Assembly (NCBI GenBank): GCA_042090785.1
Contig: JBELIP010000001.1
Coordinates: 62,001 to 126,000, forward strand
DNA length: 64,000 bases
Direction of reading: 5' to 3'
Source of the DNA: UBA7434 sp042090785
GTDB lineage: Bacteria > Pseudomonadota > Gammaproteobacteria > Pseudomonadales > UBA7434
Shown here: positions 17,887 to 26,367 of the stretch, piece after piece
Position numbering within the stretch: position 1 is the stretch's first letter
Layout of the letters: every line of letters begins with the position of its first letter
The notes under the pieces: model-generated
Seen by the model: the letters and a program-made list of their open reading frames with translations, nothing else
Told to the model about the DNA's origin: nothing
The model's database searches: none
Made by a program: the position numbers and the translations under genes

Positions 17887-19466
17887 AACAACTGCTTCGC
17901 TTATTAACTATTTTACGCATCTCAATGAAGTATCGTCTCGATACGCTCATTCCACCAACACGGCAGCATTTTTTAACCAAAGTACTGGTTAAAATTATTG
18001 CACCTTTTTATAGCGCCAACAATGGCCGCGGCATTCGCTTAAGAACAGCGCTACAAGAGCTGGGGCCGGTATTTGTTAAATTCGGCCAACTGCTATCAAC
18101 TCGCCGTGATTTATTGCCCACCGACATTGCCGATGAACTTGCATTACTACAGGATCAAGTGCCCGCTTTTGACAGCTCAACATCGGTTACGATTATTGAA
18201 GAGGCTCTTGGAAAAACAGTGACACAGGCCTTCGCTGAATTCAGTATAGAACCACTTGCCTCTGCTTCTGTGGCACAAGTACACGCAGCTAAAATGCATG
18301 ATGGCCTTGATGTTGTTGTAAAGGTTATACGCCCCGGTATAGAAAAAATTATTCACAAAGATATTCAGCTATTATTTTTAATTGCACGCATCGTAGAGCG
18401 ATTTTCTTTAGACGGCCGACGCATGCGACTTACTGAAGTTGTTAGTGACTATGAACATACTATTTTTGATGAACTTGACTTAAAACGAGAAGCTGCTAAT
18501 TGCTCGCAATTAAAACGCAACTTCGAGCAAAACGAAAAATTGCGCGACTTATTATTTATTCCCGCTGTTATCTGGGAATTAAGCGGACCAAAAATCATGG
18601 TCATGGAACGCATTTACGGCATTCCGGTTTCTGATATCGACACATTACACAAAAAAAATATTAATTTAAAAGCCTTATCAGAAAGTGGCGTTGAAATATT
18701 TTTTACGCAAGTGTTTGAACACAACTTCTTTCATGCCGACATGCACCCAGGTAATATTTTTGTCGACCCTAGCCGCAGTGACAAACCGCGTTACATGGGT
18801 ATTGACTGTGCGATCATGGGCTCACTATCCGATTTTGATCGCTACTATTTAGCTCGCAACTTATTGGCCGTGTTTAATCGCGACTATAGCCAAGTAGCAA
18901 GGTTACACATTGAATCCGGCTGGGTTCCACCAGGAACGAACGTGCAGTCCTTCGAAGGAATGATTCGTAGCGCCTGCGAACCTATATTTGAAAAGCCTTT
19001 ATCAGAAATTTCTTTTGGCACCTTACTCATCTATTTATTTCAAGTCGCTAGACGCTTTGGCATGGAAGTTCAGCCATCATTAGTCTTGCTGCAAAAAACC
19101 TTACTCAATATCGAAGGTCTAGGCCGGCAACTCTACCCTGACTTGGATTTATGGCAAACAGCCCATCCTTTCTTAGAAAATTGGATGGCCGACCGTTACT
19201 CGCCTAAACGTCTCGTCAGCGAGCTAAAAAGTCAGTCACCGGCCTTACTAGAAGCATTACCTGCCTTACCCGATTTATTATTACGTCAGCTTCACCAGCT
19301 TAATGGCTCGGCCACCTCAGGCTCTGCAGCTAACAATAGCGCAACGGTACAGCTACAAAGCCGAATCGAGCAATTAGAACGCCGCTTAAGCCGGCAGCGA
19401 ACCTGGCAGACCGTTATTATTGTATTTGCTCTACTATCAACCACGGCCTATTTAGCGTTAAACTAG
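17883..19466 (+). CDS. ubiB: ubiquinone biosynthesis atypical kinase UbiB
   Basis: UbiB is a membrane-anchored ABC1/ADCK-family ATPase needed for ubiquinone synthesis. The 527-residue protein contains the KxGQ motif VKFGQLLSTRRDLLP at about 59-73, the SVAQVHAA alanine-rich loop at about 130, VVVKVIRPG with the ATP-binding Lys, ERIYGIP, HADMHPGNIF at about 284-293, and GIDCAIMG in place of a DFG motif. C-terminal transmembrane helices (TVIIVFALLSTTAYLAL) anchor it. The Asp of the DFG-like site is present. ATGA overlap with ubiJ indicates coupling. Confidence 0.97.
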   Translation: MKQLLRLLTILRISMKYRLDTLIPPTRQHFLTKVLVKIIAPFYSANNGRGIRLRTALQELGPVFVKFGQLLSTRRDLLPTDIADELALLQDQVPAFDSSTSVTIIEEALGKTVTQAFAEFSIEPLASASVAQVHAAKMHDGLDVVVKVIRPGIEKIIHKDIQLLFLIARIVERFSLDGRRMRLTEVVSDYEHTIFDELDLKREAANCSQLKRNFEQNEKLRDLLFIPAVIWELSGPKIMVMERIYGIPVSDIDTLHKKNINLKALSESGVEIFFTQVFEHNFFHADMHPGNIFVDPSRSDKPRYMGIDCAIMGSLSDFDRYYLARNLLAVFNRDYSQVARLHIESGWVPPGTNVQSFEGMIRSACEPIFEKPLSEISFGTLLIYLFQVARRFGMEVQPSLVLLQKTLLNIEGLGRQLYPDLDLWQTAHPFLENWMADRYSPKRLVSELKSQSPALLEALPALPDLLLRQLHQLNGSATSGSAANNSATVQLQSRIEQLERRLSRQRTWQTVIIVFALLSTTAYLALN

Positions 19467-19498
19467 CACCATTAAACGCCTAATCACTACTCAATTGA

Positions 19499-19906
19499 AT
19501 GCCCAGCGCTATGACTGATGAAAAAAATGCACTGTTAGATGCCATTAAGTGGAATAGTCAGGGACTCATTCCCGCCATAGCTCAAGATGCTGTCAGTAAA
19601 AAAGTACTGATGCTTGCATGGATTAATCGTGATGCCTTGATCGCAACCTTCGATAAAGGCGAAGCCATTTATTGGTCAAGGTCTCGTCAGCGACTGTGGC
19701 ACAAAGGTGAGTCATCAGGACATATTCAAAAAATTATTGATATTCGTCTTGATTGCGACGGCGATACTTTACTACTTCTTGTCGATCAAGTGGGCGGCAT
19801 TGCTTGTCATACTGGACGTGAAAGCTGCATGTATCAACAATACTCGCACAACAATGGCTGGGTTAGCATAGAATCGCCTTTAAAAAATCCCGAAGATATT
19901 TATTAA
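19499..19906 (+). CDS. hisI: phosphoribosyl-AMP cyclohydrolase
   Basis: HisI opens the adenine ring of PR-AMP in the third step of histidine synthesis. The 135-residue stand-alone protein has YWSRSRQRLWHKGESSGH at about 59-76 and the metal-binding DCDGDTLLLLVDQ followed by CHTGRESC, with the expected Asp and Cys ligands. Starts at 19499 and 19511 are both possible (MPSAMTDEK). It is followed 12 bp later by hisE, so the two domains that are fused in enteric HisIE are separate here, as in Pseudomonas. Confidence 0.95.
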   Translation: MPSAMTDEKNALLDAIKWNSQGLIPAIAQDAVSKKVLMLAWINRDALIATFDKGEAIYWSRSRQRLWHKGESSGHIQKIIDIRLDCDGDTLLLLVDQVGGIACHTGRESCMYQQYSHNNGWVSIESPLKNPEDIY

Positions 19907-19918
19907 CTGAGCAGCATA

Positions 19919-20272
19919 ATGACCGATATATTAAAACAACTTACCGTTTTGCTTGAGCAGCGAAAAAATGCCGAGCCAGACTCGTCTTATGTGGCCCAAC
20001 TTCATGCCGAGGGAATTAATAAAATTCTCGAAAAAGTGGGCGAAGAATCCATAGAAACCATTATTGCTGCAAAAGATTATGCGACTACGCAACAATCAAC
20101 CAATACAAACCACAGCACAGCAAGAACAGCGCTTATCAGTGAAACTGCCGACTTGTGGTTTCACACATTGGTCATGCTCTCTCACTTAGACAGCAATGCC
20201 GATGACGTAATAGAAGAACTAGGACGTCGCTTTGGCGTTTCAGGGCTTGACGAAAAAGCAGCACGAAAATAA
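19919..20272 (+). CDS. hisE: phosphoribosyl-ATP pyrophosphatase
   Basis: HisE hydrolyses PR-ATP to PR-AMP in the second step of histidine synthesis. The 117-residue all-alpha protein shows the MazG-like motifs KILEKVGEESIETIIAAKD at about 34-52 and ETADLWFHTLVMLSH at about 78-92, which hold the acidic Mg ligands. It follows hisI closely and precedes tatA. Confidence 0.95.
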   Translation: MTDILKQLTVLLEQRKNAEPDSSYVAQLHAEGINKILEKVGEESIETIIAAKDYATTQQSTNTNHSTARTALISETADLWFHTLVMLSHLDSNADDVIEELGRRFGVSGLDEKAARK

Positions 20273-20305
20273 ACGTATTTAAATGCAAGTTAACAGGAGA
20301 ATCCC

Positions 20306-20509
20306 ATGGGCTTAGGCGGCATTAGTATTTGGCAGTTACTCATTATATTAGCCATTGTCATTATGATTTTTGGCACCAAGCGCCTCAAAAATATTGGTGG
20401 CGATCTTGGTGGCGCGATTAAAGGATTTAAAAAATCCATGGCTGACGATGAGCCAAGCAAAGAATTGGATGGCCAAAGCGACAATACTGACAACAAAAAA
20501 GACCAATAA
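20306..20509 (+). CDS. tatA: Sec-independent translocase subunit TatA
   Basis: TatA polymerises to form the transient pore for folded proteins. The 67-residue protein has a short periplasmic N-terminus, a transmembrane helix (IWQLLIILAIVIMIFGTKRL), a hinge and an amphipathic helix (LGGAIKGFKKSM), then an acidic tail. A strong AGGAGA SD sits seven bases before the ATG. It leads the tatABC operon. Confidence 0.96.
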   Translation: MGLGGISIWQLLIILAIVIMIFGTKRLKNIGGDLGGAIKGFKKSMADDEPSKELDGQSDNTDNKKDQ

Positions 20510-20523
20510 GCCGATACTATTCA

Positions 20524-20853
20524 ATGGATATTGGCATACAAGAAATTTTTCTAATCAGTGTTATTGCGCTTATCGTTTTAGGTCCCGAACGCTTACCCTC
20601 AACAGTTAAAACCATTGCGCTTTGGTTAGGGAAAATTAGACGTAGCTTTAATAGCATTAAAGCCGATATTGAGCGTGAAATTAACGCCGATGACATTCGC
20701 GAACAAATTCATAACGAAAACGTTCTTCATCAACTCGGTGAGCCCATAGAGCAGCTAAAGCAAACTGCCAGCGAGTTTGAGCAATCCATTATTGAGACAC
20801 GTCAGCCAGCTAATACAACGGCAGATGATGATCAACCTTCAGAAAAGCATTAG
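20524..20853 (+). CDS. tatB: Sec-independent translocase subunit TatB
   Basis: TatB forms the twin-arginine signal receptor together with TatC. The 109-residue product opens MDIGIQEIFLISVIALIVLG followed by PERLPSTVKTIALWLGKIRR, the diagnostic TatB hinge and amphipathic helix with the conserved Glu and Pro. It is followed by a charged coiled-coil tail. It is shorter than E. coli TatB but within range. It lies 14 bp after tatA. Confidence 0.95.
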   Translation: MDIGIQEIFLISVIALIVLGPERLPSTVKTIALWLGKIRRSFNSIKADIEREINADDIREQIHNENVLHQLGEPIEQLKQTASEFEQSIIETRQPANTTADDDQPSEKH

Positions 20854-20869
20854 AGCAAACGGCTAACGC

Positions 20870-21622
20870 ATGTCCAACGCTACCAATACAACTACCGAAG
20901 CAAACAGCGACAAAGAGCAGTCGCTGGTTGAGCATTTAATTGAGCTCCGCACCCGCTTACTTAAAAGCCTTGCTGCAGTACTTATTGTCTTTTTATCATT
21001 AGTGTTTTTTTCTAATGATATCTATACATTCTTTGCGTCACCTATTCAGGGTCTACTTCCTGAAGGCACAAGTATGATAGCAACCGATGTTGCATCACCC
21101 TTCTTTGCGCCATTTAAGCTGACGATTATTTTATCTTTTTTTATTGCCATACCTTATGTGCTTTATCAGCTATGGTCTTTTATTGCTCCGGGCATGTATA
21201 GCAATGAAAAAAATCTCGCCATACCACTATTTGTTAGCAGCGTTTTATTATTTTATTTAGGCATCGCTTTTTCATATTATGTAGTCTTTCCCATTGTGTT
21301 TGGTTTTTTTACCGCCATTGCCCCAACAGGTATTGCCGTAACACCCGATATCAATAGTTACCTTTCATTTATACTTAAATTATTTTTTGCTTTTGGTTTG
21401 GCATTTGAAATTCCAATTGCCACTTTTATATTAATTAAAGCTGGTATAACAACAAGACAGGCACTGGCAGAAAAGCGCCCTTATATTGTTGTTATCTGCT
21501 TTGTTTTTGGCATGCTGCTTACGCCACCCGATATTATTTCGCAATCACTGCTAGCTATACCGGCTTGGTTGTTATTTGAATTAGGCTTATTAATGAGTCA
21601 CTTGGTCGAGAAAAAAACTTAA
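20870..21622 (+). CDS. tatC: Sec-independent translocase subunit TatC
   Basis: TatC is the six-helix core that binds twin-arginine signals. The 250-residue protein has the signature SLVEHLIELRTRLLKSL at about 18-34, including the Glu and Arg of the signal site, PIQGLLPEG, ALYQLWSFIAPG-like PYVLYQLWSFIAPGMYSNE, and PYIVVICFVFGMLLTPPDI. All six helices are present. It ends the tat operon and converges on the metalloprotease gene. Confidence 0.97.
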   Translation: MSNATNTTTEANSDKEQSLVEHLIELRTRLLKSLAAVLIVFLSLVFFSNDIYTFFASPIQGLLPEGTSMIATDVASPFFAPFKLTIILSFFIAIPYVLYQLWSFIAPGMYSNEKNLAIPLFVSSVLLFYLGIAFSYYVVFPIVFGFFTAIAPTGIAVTPDINSYLSFILKLFFAFGLAFEIPIATFILIKAGITTRQALAEKRPYIVVICFVFGMLLTPPDIISQSLLAIPAWLLFELGLLMSHLVEKKT

Positions 21623-21702
21623 GCAAAAAGCTGCCGTTTACAATAACTAGTTAGCCACATATTTTCGCTCTAACCCTTAACTCTATTTTACCGCACTGTA
21701 CT

Positions 21703-23508
21703 CTAAACGGTACTTCTAGCTGAACTCCTAGCTGTTCTCTTAGCTATAAAGCTAGCTGCAATACGAGCCACACGAAAACTCAGCAGCATAAATAATCCTA
21801 ATGGACCCACAGCTCCACCGCCGCCACTTGAGCCGTCCGAAGTTAATGTATTCTCTGGCTCATCAACCGGATTCTCTACAGGGTTAGCATTGCCAAAAGA
21901 ATGCAACGTGACATTAAGTGTATTATTTGAAGATACCACATCCGTCACTTCTGCAGTCGAAGTACTTACGCTGTGTTGCATTGTTAACTCAACCGCATCT
22001 TGATTTGCGCTAGCGGTAACGGTTAAGGCAAAACCATTAACTGGATTATTAACAGTACAGTTATAGGTACTCGAAGTTGAAGAACACTGGCCACCTTCAA
22101 CCAGCGCATTTATAAACTCGCCCTCTGAACTATCAACAATCAAACCTTGAATATTGACATCACCAATGGGGATATAACCGTCCTCAGCGCTAACGTTGTA
22201 CACCAAATCAAAGGGAGTCACACTATTGGGGCTAACAGGATTATCAAGGCTAGGAGTCAAGCCAAGATCAATAGGAAAGTTAAAGCATAAACCCGACAGA
22301 TTATCTGCAACGGTTTGATTAATAGAATTAATTGAACATGATGAAAAACGGGTGAAGCTTGACGCCTGAAAACCAAGACTAGCCGACATGACATATTGGT
22401 TTTCTGGGCAACCATTATCCGCTATAGAATCGTGATCCGCACCTAGGTTATGGCCAATTTCATGCGCCATAACTAAACTCACTAACGATGTATCACCTGC
22501 ATCGGTTAAACCTGTATTAAGGCCAAAGCTTTCACAAACCTGACCTAAATAGGCAATCCCTACCACGTCGCCATCAATACCTGAAAAATCACGACCCGTA
22601 ACCAAATGAAATATAGAGCGCGACTGCTGTAAAAAACTTAATTGATTAGAGCCGCGTAATATTCTTAAACGATCAAGTAAATCATTAGGGTCATCACTGG
22701 CTCCTATAAGATTATCTTGCGCAGTGTTCAACATAGTTAAACTAATTCGACTAAATTGATAACCTAGTCCTTCTTGAAAAAACAATTCCATTTCATTAAG
22801 TTCACGCAAAGCACGCTGCATTGGCGTTTCTGCGCTAGATAAATTTTGATAACTTACATCATAAGCCAACTCAATCTCTGGCAGCAAACAAACACCATTA
22901 ATAGGGTTTGCACAAACATCGGCTACCGTTGCTGGTGCTGATATAAGGTTCTGAATGTTAAAAGCCGAATAAGCTGAAGGGCTTTCTAACTTGTCTGACA
23001 TCAGTAAAGATGCCCCGCTAACCGAGCCCGAAGCGCAAGTCTTGTTTTTTTTATCACTAGCATCTGGCCTATAAGCAGGAATGCCAATAGCGCTGCTTGT
23101 GCTATTATCAGCATCGGCATCAACAACATAAAGCACTTCTTGAAATAGTAAAACACCACGCCAGTGGCCATTACCATTCTCTTCGCTATAAGATACTCTA
23201 ATCGAACTTTTAGGATAGCCAGAAAAAACACCTTTATAGTGTTTTTGTTCGGCTCTCATTATTGGTGTAGCTATTTTTTCCAGTAACTGGGTATTCGCTT
23301 GCATTTCAGCTAATAAGGAATAGCCATTAACATAAAAAGACAGCTCAAAGGGCTTGCTGGCTTGCTCGTAGCTATCATCAACTAATGTATCAACTAAAGC
23401 ATAAACCCTAGGCGCTAAAAAACAGGCCTGCATAACGAATAAAAAGCACAGCAAACTTTGACAAAAGTATTGTTTAAAAATGAATAAAGCCTTGAATTGA
23501 ACAACCAT
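21703..23508 (-). CDS. secreted reprolysin-like zinc metalloprotease with GlyGly-CTERM-like tail
   Basis: The 601-residue protein (from the ATG at 23508) begins with a signal peptide (MVVQFKALFIF ... APRVYA). It contains the metzincin site VMAHEIGHNLGADHDS at about 348 with three His ligands and the catalytic Glu. Next come an ANYVMSAS-like Met-turn region (NQYVMSASLGF) and a beta-sandwich region. Its end is SSGGGGAVGPLGLFMLLSFRV followed by Arg, the pattern of rhombosortase-processed GlyGly-CTERM signals on type II secretion substrates. The frame extends upstream to 23709, but that stretch is basic and not signal-like. The last 17 residues are tetrapeptide repeats encoded by a 12-bp tandem array. 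It faces tatC, but its signal lacks a twin arginine. Confidence 0.82.
   Translation of the reverse strand: MVVQFKALFIFKQYFCQSLLCFLFVMQACFLAPRVYALVDTLVDDSYEQASKPFELSFYVNGYSLLAEMQANTQLLEKIATPIMRAEQKHYKGVFSGYPKSSIRVSYSEENGNGHWRGVLLFQEVLYVVDADADNSTSSAIGIPAYRPDASDKKNKTCASGSVSGASLLMSDKLESPSAYSAFNIQNLISAPATVADVCANPINGVCLLPEIELAYDVSYQNLSSAETPMQRALRELNEMELFFQEGLGYQFSRISLTMLNTAQDNLIGASDDPNDLLDRLRILRGSNQLSFLQQSRSIFHLVTGRDFSGIDGDVVGIAYLGQVCESFGLNTGLTDAGDTSLVSLVMAHEIGHNLGADHDSIADNGCPENQYVMSASLGFQASSFTRFSSCSINSINQTVADNLSGLCFNFPIDLGLTPSLDNPVSPNSVTPFDLVYNVSAEDGYIPIGDVNIQGLIVDSSEGEFINALVEGGQCSSTSSTYNCTVNNPVNGFALTVTASANQDAVELTMQHSVSTSTAEVTDVVSSNNTLNVTLHSFGNANPVENPVDEPENTLTSDGSSGGGGAVGPLGLFMLLSFRVARIAASFIAKRTARSSARSTV
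21709..21756 (-). repeat. 12-bp tandem repeat x4 at the 3' end of the metalloprotease gene
   Basis: Four units read on the minus strand as gctagctttata, gctaagagaaca, gctaggagttca and gctagaagtacc, each opening with gcta. They encode ASFI-AKRT-ARSS-ARST, after which one Val codon and the stop follow. The repeat has therefore extended the arginine-rich terminus after the GlyGly-CTERM hydrophobic segment. Confidence 0.85.
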
Positions 23509-23946
23509 TAACGCCCCAATATACCCGCCATTACACCCTTTACTGCGTTCTTTATCACGCTCTATATTGCAACAAGAAGTAAAGCCCTTGATACCCACTC
23601 TATACCGCTTAACATACTGCTTAAAGTAACGCTTACATAGACGCTGTAATAAAAGCTGAAACCGAACTCTTTTTATTGAGACTAGACTGCTATTTGAAAA
23701 AATATCCATTTATGAAGATTCCTTTATACAATTTTGTGATGCGTTACGCGATTCACTATGCGGCTCAATATGCGATTCAATACGAATACTCGAGCACCCA
23801 CCTTTCGTATGACTTAAAAAAGTTACTGCACAGAGCCTTGTTTTTTGAAAAGTATCTCGCTATCGTTCATTCCCTATCCGTAATCATATGACTAATACCA
23901 CCACTAACACGGTCAACATAACTAATAATATTGAGTATGCATAACC
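23509..23946. other. 438-bp region between the metalloprotease and methyltransferase starts
   Basis: This divergent region should contain promoters for both flanking genes. A plus-strand frame (23676-23891) encodes 71 residues with a YAIH-YAAQ-YAIQ-YEYS run but has no recognisable domain or SD. I do not call it a gene. The 12-bp repeat inside it is listed separately. Confidence 0.5.
23745..23792. repeat. 12-bp tandem repeat x4 in an intergenic region
   Basis: Units tacgcgattcac, tatgcggctcaa, tatgcgattcaa and tacgaatactcg follow one another with decreasing similarity. Units 2 and 3 differ at two positions. This is the same 12-bp period as at 21709-21756 on the other side of the same gene, but the sequence is unrelated. 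Confidence 0.8.
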
Positions 23947-24573
23947 ATGTCATCTATAAAAAATAAACTCCCCATTAATATCAATACGATAAAAGGATTT
24001 CTTGCCGACGATGAAGGGCATGCATTATTTGAAGCCGCAAATTATACCGCTAATGTAGGCCCCACGCTCGAAGTGGGTAGCTACTGTGGCAAGTCTACTG
24101 TTTTTTTAGCCACCGCTGCCAAACAAAATAACAATATTGTTTATGCTATCGATCACCACAGAGGCTCCGAAGAACATCAGTTGGGTGAAGAGTATCATGA
24201 TAGCGAGTTATTCGACTCGCAAGCACAATTAATGGATACATTTAAAGCCTTTCGCAAAACACTTCGGGATGCACAACTTGAGGACACAGTAATACCTATT
24301 GTTGCCACCTCACAGCTCGCTTCACGACATTGGTCAACGCCATTAGGTATGGTTTTTATTGATGGCGGCCATAGCATGGAAGCCGCAATGACAGACTATC
24401 GTTCATGGGCTGGACATATTGCCCTAGGAGGCATCTTAGCTATTCACGATATTTTTCCCAACCCTAAAGACGGTGGTCAAGCGCCTTATACCATTTGGAA
24501 GCTCGCCAAAGCATCAGGGTTATTCGAGGAGTTACCAACAGTAAATACATTAGGATTATTTAAACGAATTTAA
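23947..24573 (+). CDS. class I SAM-dependent methyltransferase
   Basis: The 208-residue protein has a Rossmann motif I LEVGSYCGKSTVFLATAA at about 41-58, motif II YAIDHHRGSEEHQ at about 68-80, and a DxGH segment MVFIDGGHSMEAAMTDYRSW at about 137-156. This resembles the Methyltransf_24 or macrocin-O-methyltransferase-like group, often associated with sugar or lipid modification. The substrate is unknown. Its 3' end overlaps the convergent toroid-fold gene by 14 bp. Together with the next three minus-strand genes it looks like one functional cluster. Confidence 0.8.
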   Translation: MSSIKNKLPININTIKGFLADDEGHALFEAANYTANVGPTLEVGSYCGKSTVFLATAAKQNNNIVYAIDHHRGSEEHQLGEEYHDSELFDSQAQLMDTFKAFRKTLRDAQLEDTVIPIVATSQLASRHWSTPLGMVFIDGGHSMEAAMTDYRSWAGHIALGGILAIHDIFPNPKDGGQAPYTIWKLAKASGLFEELPTVNTLGLFKRI

Positions 24574-25627
24574 ATGCTTCACTTGTATTGCACTCTAACA
24601 AGTTAACTGAGGTAAACAATTTTGCCGCAGCGGTATGTTCAGTTAATGCGTCGGCGGCTAATAAAATCGCACCTGCTGTCCATGTCGGCTTCTCATCCGG
24701 CCATAAAACATCTTGAACAAATTGATAACCCGTCCAGTATGAACCATCTTCTAGTTGCCACTGATGTAGCCAACTATAAAGTTCAGCAGCACGGGCATGA
24801 TCGCCAGCGGCCAATAACGCCATTGTTAATTCGCATGATTCGGCGACGGTAACCCAAGGTTCTTCAACAACACAACGGCAACCAAGATCTTTTTCTACAA
24901 AATCATCCCAACGTAATTGCAAATGTGCAGACGCTTGTGATTTTGGTATGACGCCAGTCAACACCGGATAAAACCAATCCATTGAATAGCGCGACTTACT
25001 CTCCCATGTCCGGTCAAAACGCTGCGGCTTATTAAGTAGAGCATCGCCGAGCTTTTCTCGGGCTAACAGCCATTCAGGACGCGCTTGATTAACTGTCACC
25101 GAGATATTGTGCGCACACTCAAGGCTTTTATAAATTGAACTACAGCCGGTAATCAAAGCATCACATTTCGATTCGTTACTGGTATCGACCGCCCAATTAA
25201 TATCACCCTCTTCCTGCTGTTGAGCAATTACAAAACCAATGGCCGCATCAACTACTGGCCAAAAACGCGCTAGAAAATTTTGATCCTGACTTATTAAATA
25301 ATGATGCCAAACACCCGTGGCAATATAGGCAACAAAATTGGTTTCACGACGATCTTTCTTATCAACGACATTATCTTTATAAGCCGCCCACCAACTGCCA
25401 TCTTCTAACTGTTGATCTGCCAACCATTGATAAGCACGTTCTGCGTTAACAAAATCACCATGAATACTTAAACCCATTGCCGACTCTACATGATCCCAAG
25501 GATCACAATGCCCGCCTTCAAACCATGGAATAGCACCACTGGGTTGCTGGATTCGCTGAATAAACTCTACCGTTGGTAAAAAAAATGCTTCAGGGTAAAG
25601 TCCTTTCGATAAATATAAACCACTCAT
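24560..25627 (-). CDS. prenyltransferase/squalene-cyclase-like alpha-alpha toroid protein
   Basis: The 355-residue protein is built of helical repeats with QW-like motifs: PSGAIPWFEGGHCDPWDHVE near 32-51, WLADQQLEDGSWWAAY near 68-83, WLHQWQLEDGSYWTGY near 286-301, and HVESAMGL. This is the toroid fold of terpene cyclases, prenyltransferases and some glycoside hydrolases. I do not see the DxDD of squalene-hopene cyclases, so catalysis of that type is not supported. Its ATG overlaps the stop of the upstream methyltransferase by four bases (ATGA), so the two are translationally coupled. Biochemical role unknown; a glycan- or lipid-processing role is inferred from context only. Confidence 0.65.
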   Translation of the reverse strand: MSGLYLSKGLYPEAFFLPTVEFIQRIQQPSGAIPWFEGGHCDPWDHVESAMGLSIHGDFVNAERAYQWLADQQLEDGSWWAAYKDNVVDKKDRRETNFVAYIATGVWHHYLISQDQNFLARFWPVVDAAIGFVIAQQQEEGDINWAVDTSNESKCDALITGCSSIYKSLECAHNISVTVNQARPEWLLAREKLGDALLNKPQRFDRTWESKSRYSMDWFYPVLTGVIPKSQASAHLQLRWDDFVEKDLGCRCVVEEPWVTVAESCELTMALLAAGDHARAAELYSWLHQWQLEDGSYWTGYQFVQDVLWPDEKPTWTAGAILLAADALTEHTAAAKLFTSVNLLECNTSEAFKFV

Positions 25628-26367
25628 CCATTGGCCTCCCCGTGATATTCGGGCGCAGATGATTGCTTCTGAAAATACATGACAACACTTTTACCCATTA
25701 ATGGGTTTAATAGCTTATCTAACGCCTGTGTTAGCCATGGCTTTTTCATTAGATCCCAAACTAATAACTGATGATACGCAGCAATTAATTTAGATTGCTC
25801 TTGCTTACGCCAAAACAAACACTTTAACCACCAGTACGGCACATGCAAAGCATGCGCCCAATGGCCACGGTAATAATCGAAACCTTGTTTTTCAATATCA
25901 TTACGTAGCGTTCGCGCATTAAAAATTCGAATATGCCCGCCCTCAACCTCATGATATTCACGACTCAATGCCCAGCAAATACGCTCTGGCCAGGCGCGCG
26001 GCACACTCGCAGCAAAAACACCATTGGGTTTTAAGACCCGAGTAATTTCAGCTAAAACCGATAAATAATCAGGAATATGCTCAAGTACCTCTGAGCAAAT
26101 AACCGCATCAAAACAATGATCAGCAAATGGCAAAGACAAAGCGTTAGACGCCGCCAAAGAAAAGCTTTTTTTATCATTGCCGGCCTCGGCAAAATGAGTA
26201 AATCTTTCTGCACTAATCTTTAAATCTTTAAAGCTAAGGTCAACACCAACAGCCTGAATATCATGCGTCATATAAGCAGAAATAACATGTCGTCCCTCAC
26301 CACAACCTAAATCCAACACTTTATTGCCAGAAGATAAAACCATATGCTGAAAGTTAATGGTTAGCAC
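25624..26367 (-). CDS. class I SAM-dependent methyltransferase (UbiE/COQ5-type fold)
   Basis: The SAM-binding motif KVLDLGCGEGRHVISAY follows about 15 residues from the chosen start; SNALSLPFADHCFDAVICSE, VLEHIPDYLSVLAEITRVLKPNG and YHEVEGGHIRIFN follow in the usual order. The frame is open to 26436. I prefer the GTG at 26367, which gives MLTINFQHMVLSSGNKVLDLGCG and a normal lead-in, leaving only a 14-bp overlap with the glycosyltransferase gene; the ATG at 26343 is the alternative. It is the middle gene of a coupled trio, between a GT4 glycosyltransferase and the toroid protein. Substrate unknown. Confidence 0.85.
   Translation of the reverse strand: MLTINFQHMVLSSGNKVLDLGCGEGRHVISAYMTHDIQAVGVDLSFKDLKISAERFTHFAEAGNDKKSFSLAASNALSLPFADHCFDAVICSEVLEHIPDYLSVLAEITRVLKPNGVFAASVPRAWPERICWALSREYHEVEGGHIRIFNARTLRNDIEKQGFDYYRGHWAHALHVPYWWLKCLFWRKQEQSKLIAAYHQLLVWDLMKKPWLTQALDKLLNPLMGKSVVMYFQKQSSAPEYHGEANG

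Noticed and set aside
23509..23709. Long N-terminal extension of the metalloprotease
   Set aside because: The extra 67 residues are basic and Cys-rich and precede a clear signal peptide starting at 23508.
23676..23891. 71-codon frame with Tyr-Ala repeats
   Set aside because: The repeat character comes from a 12-bp DNA array also seen in non-coding places; no SD or conserved feature.
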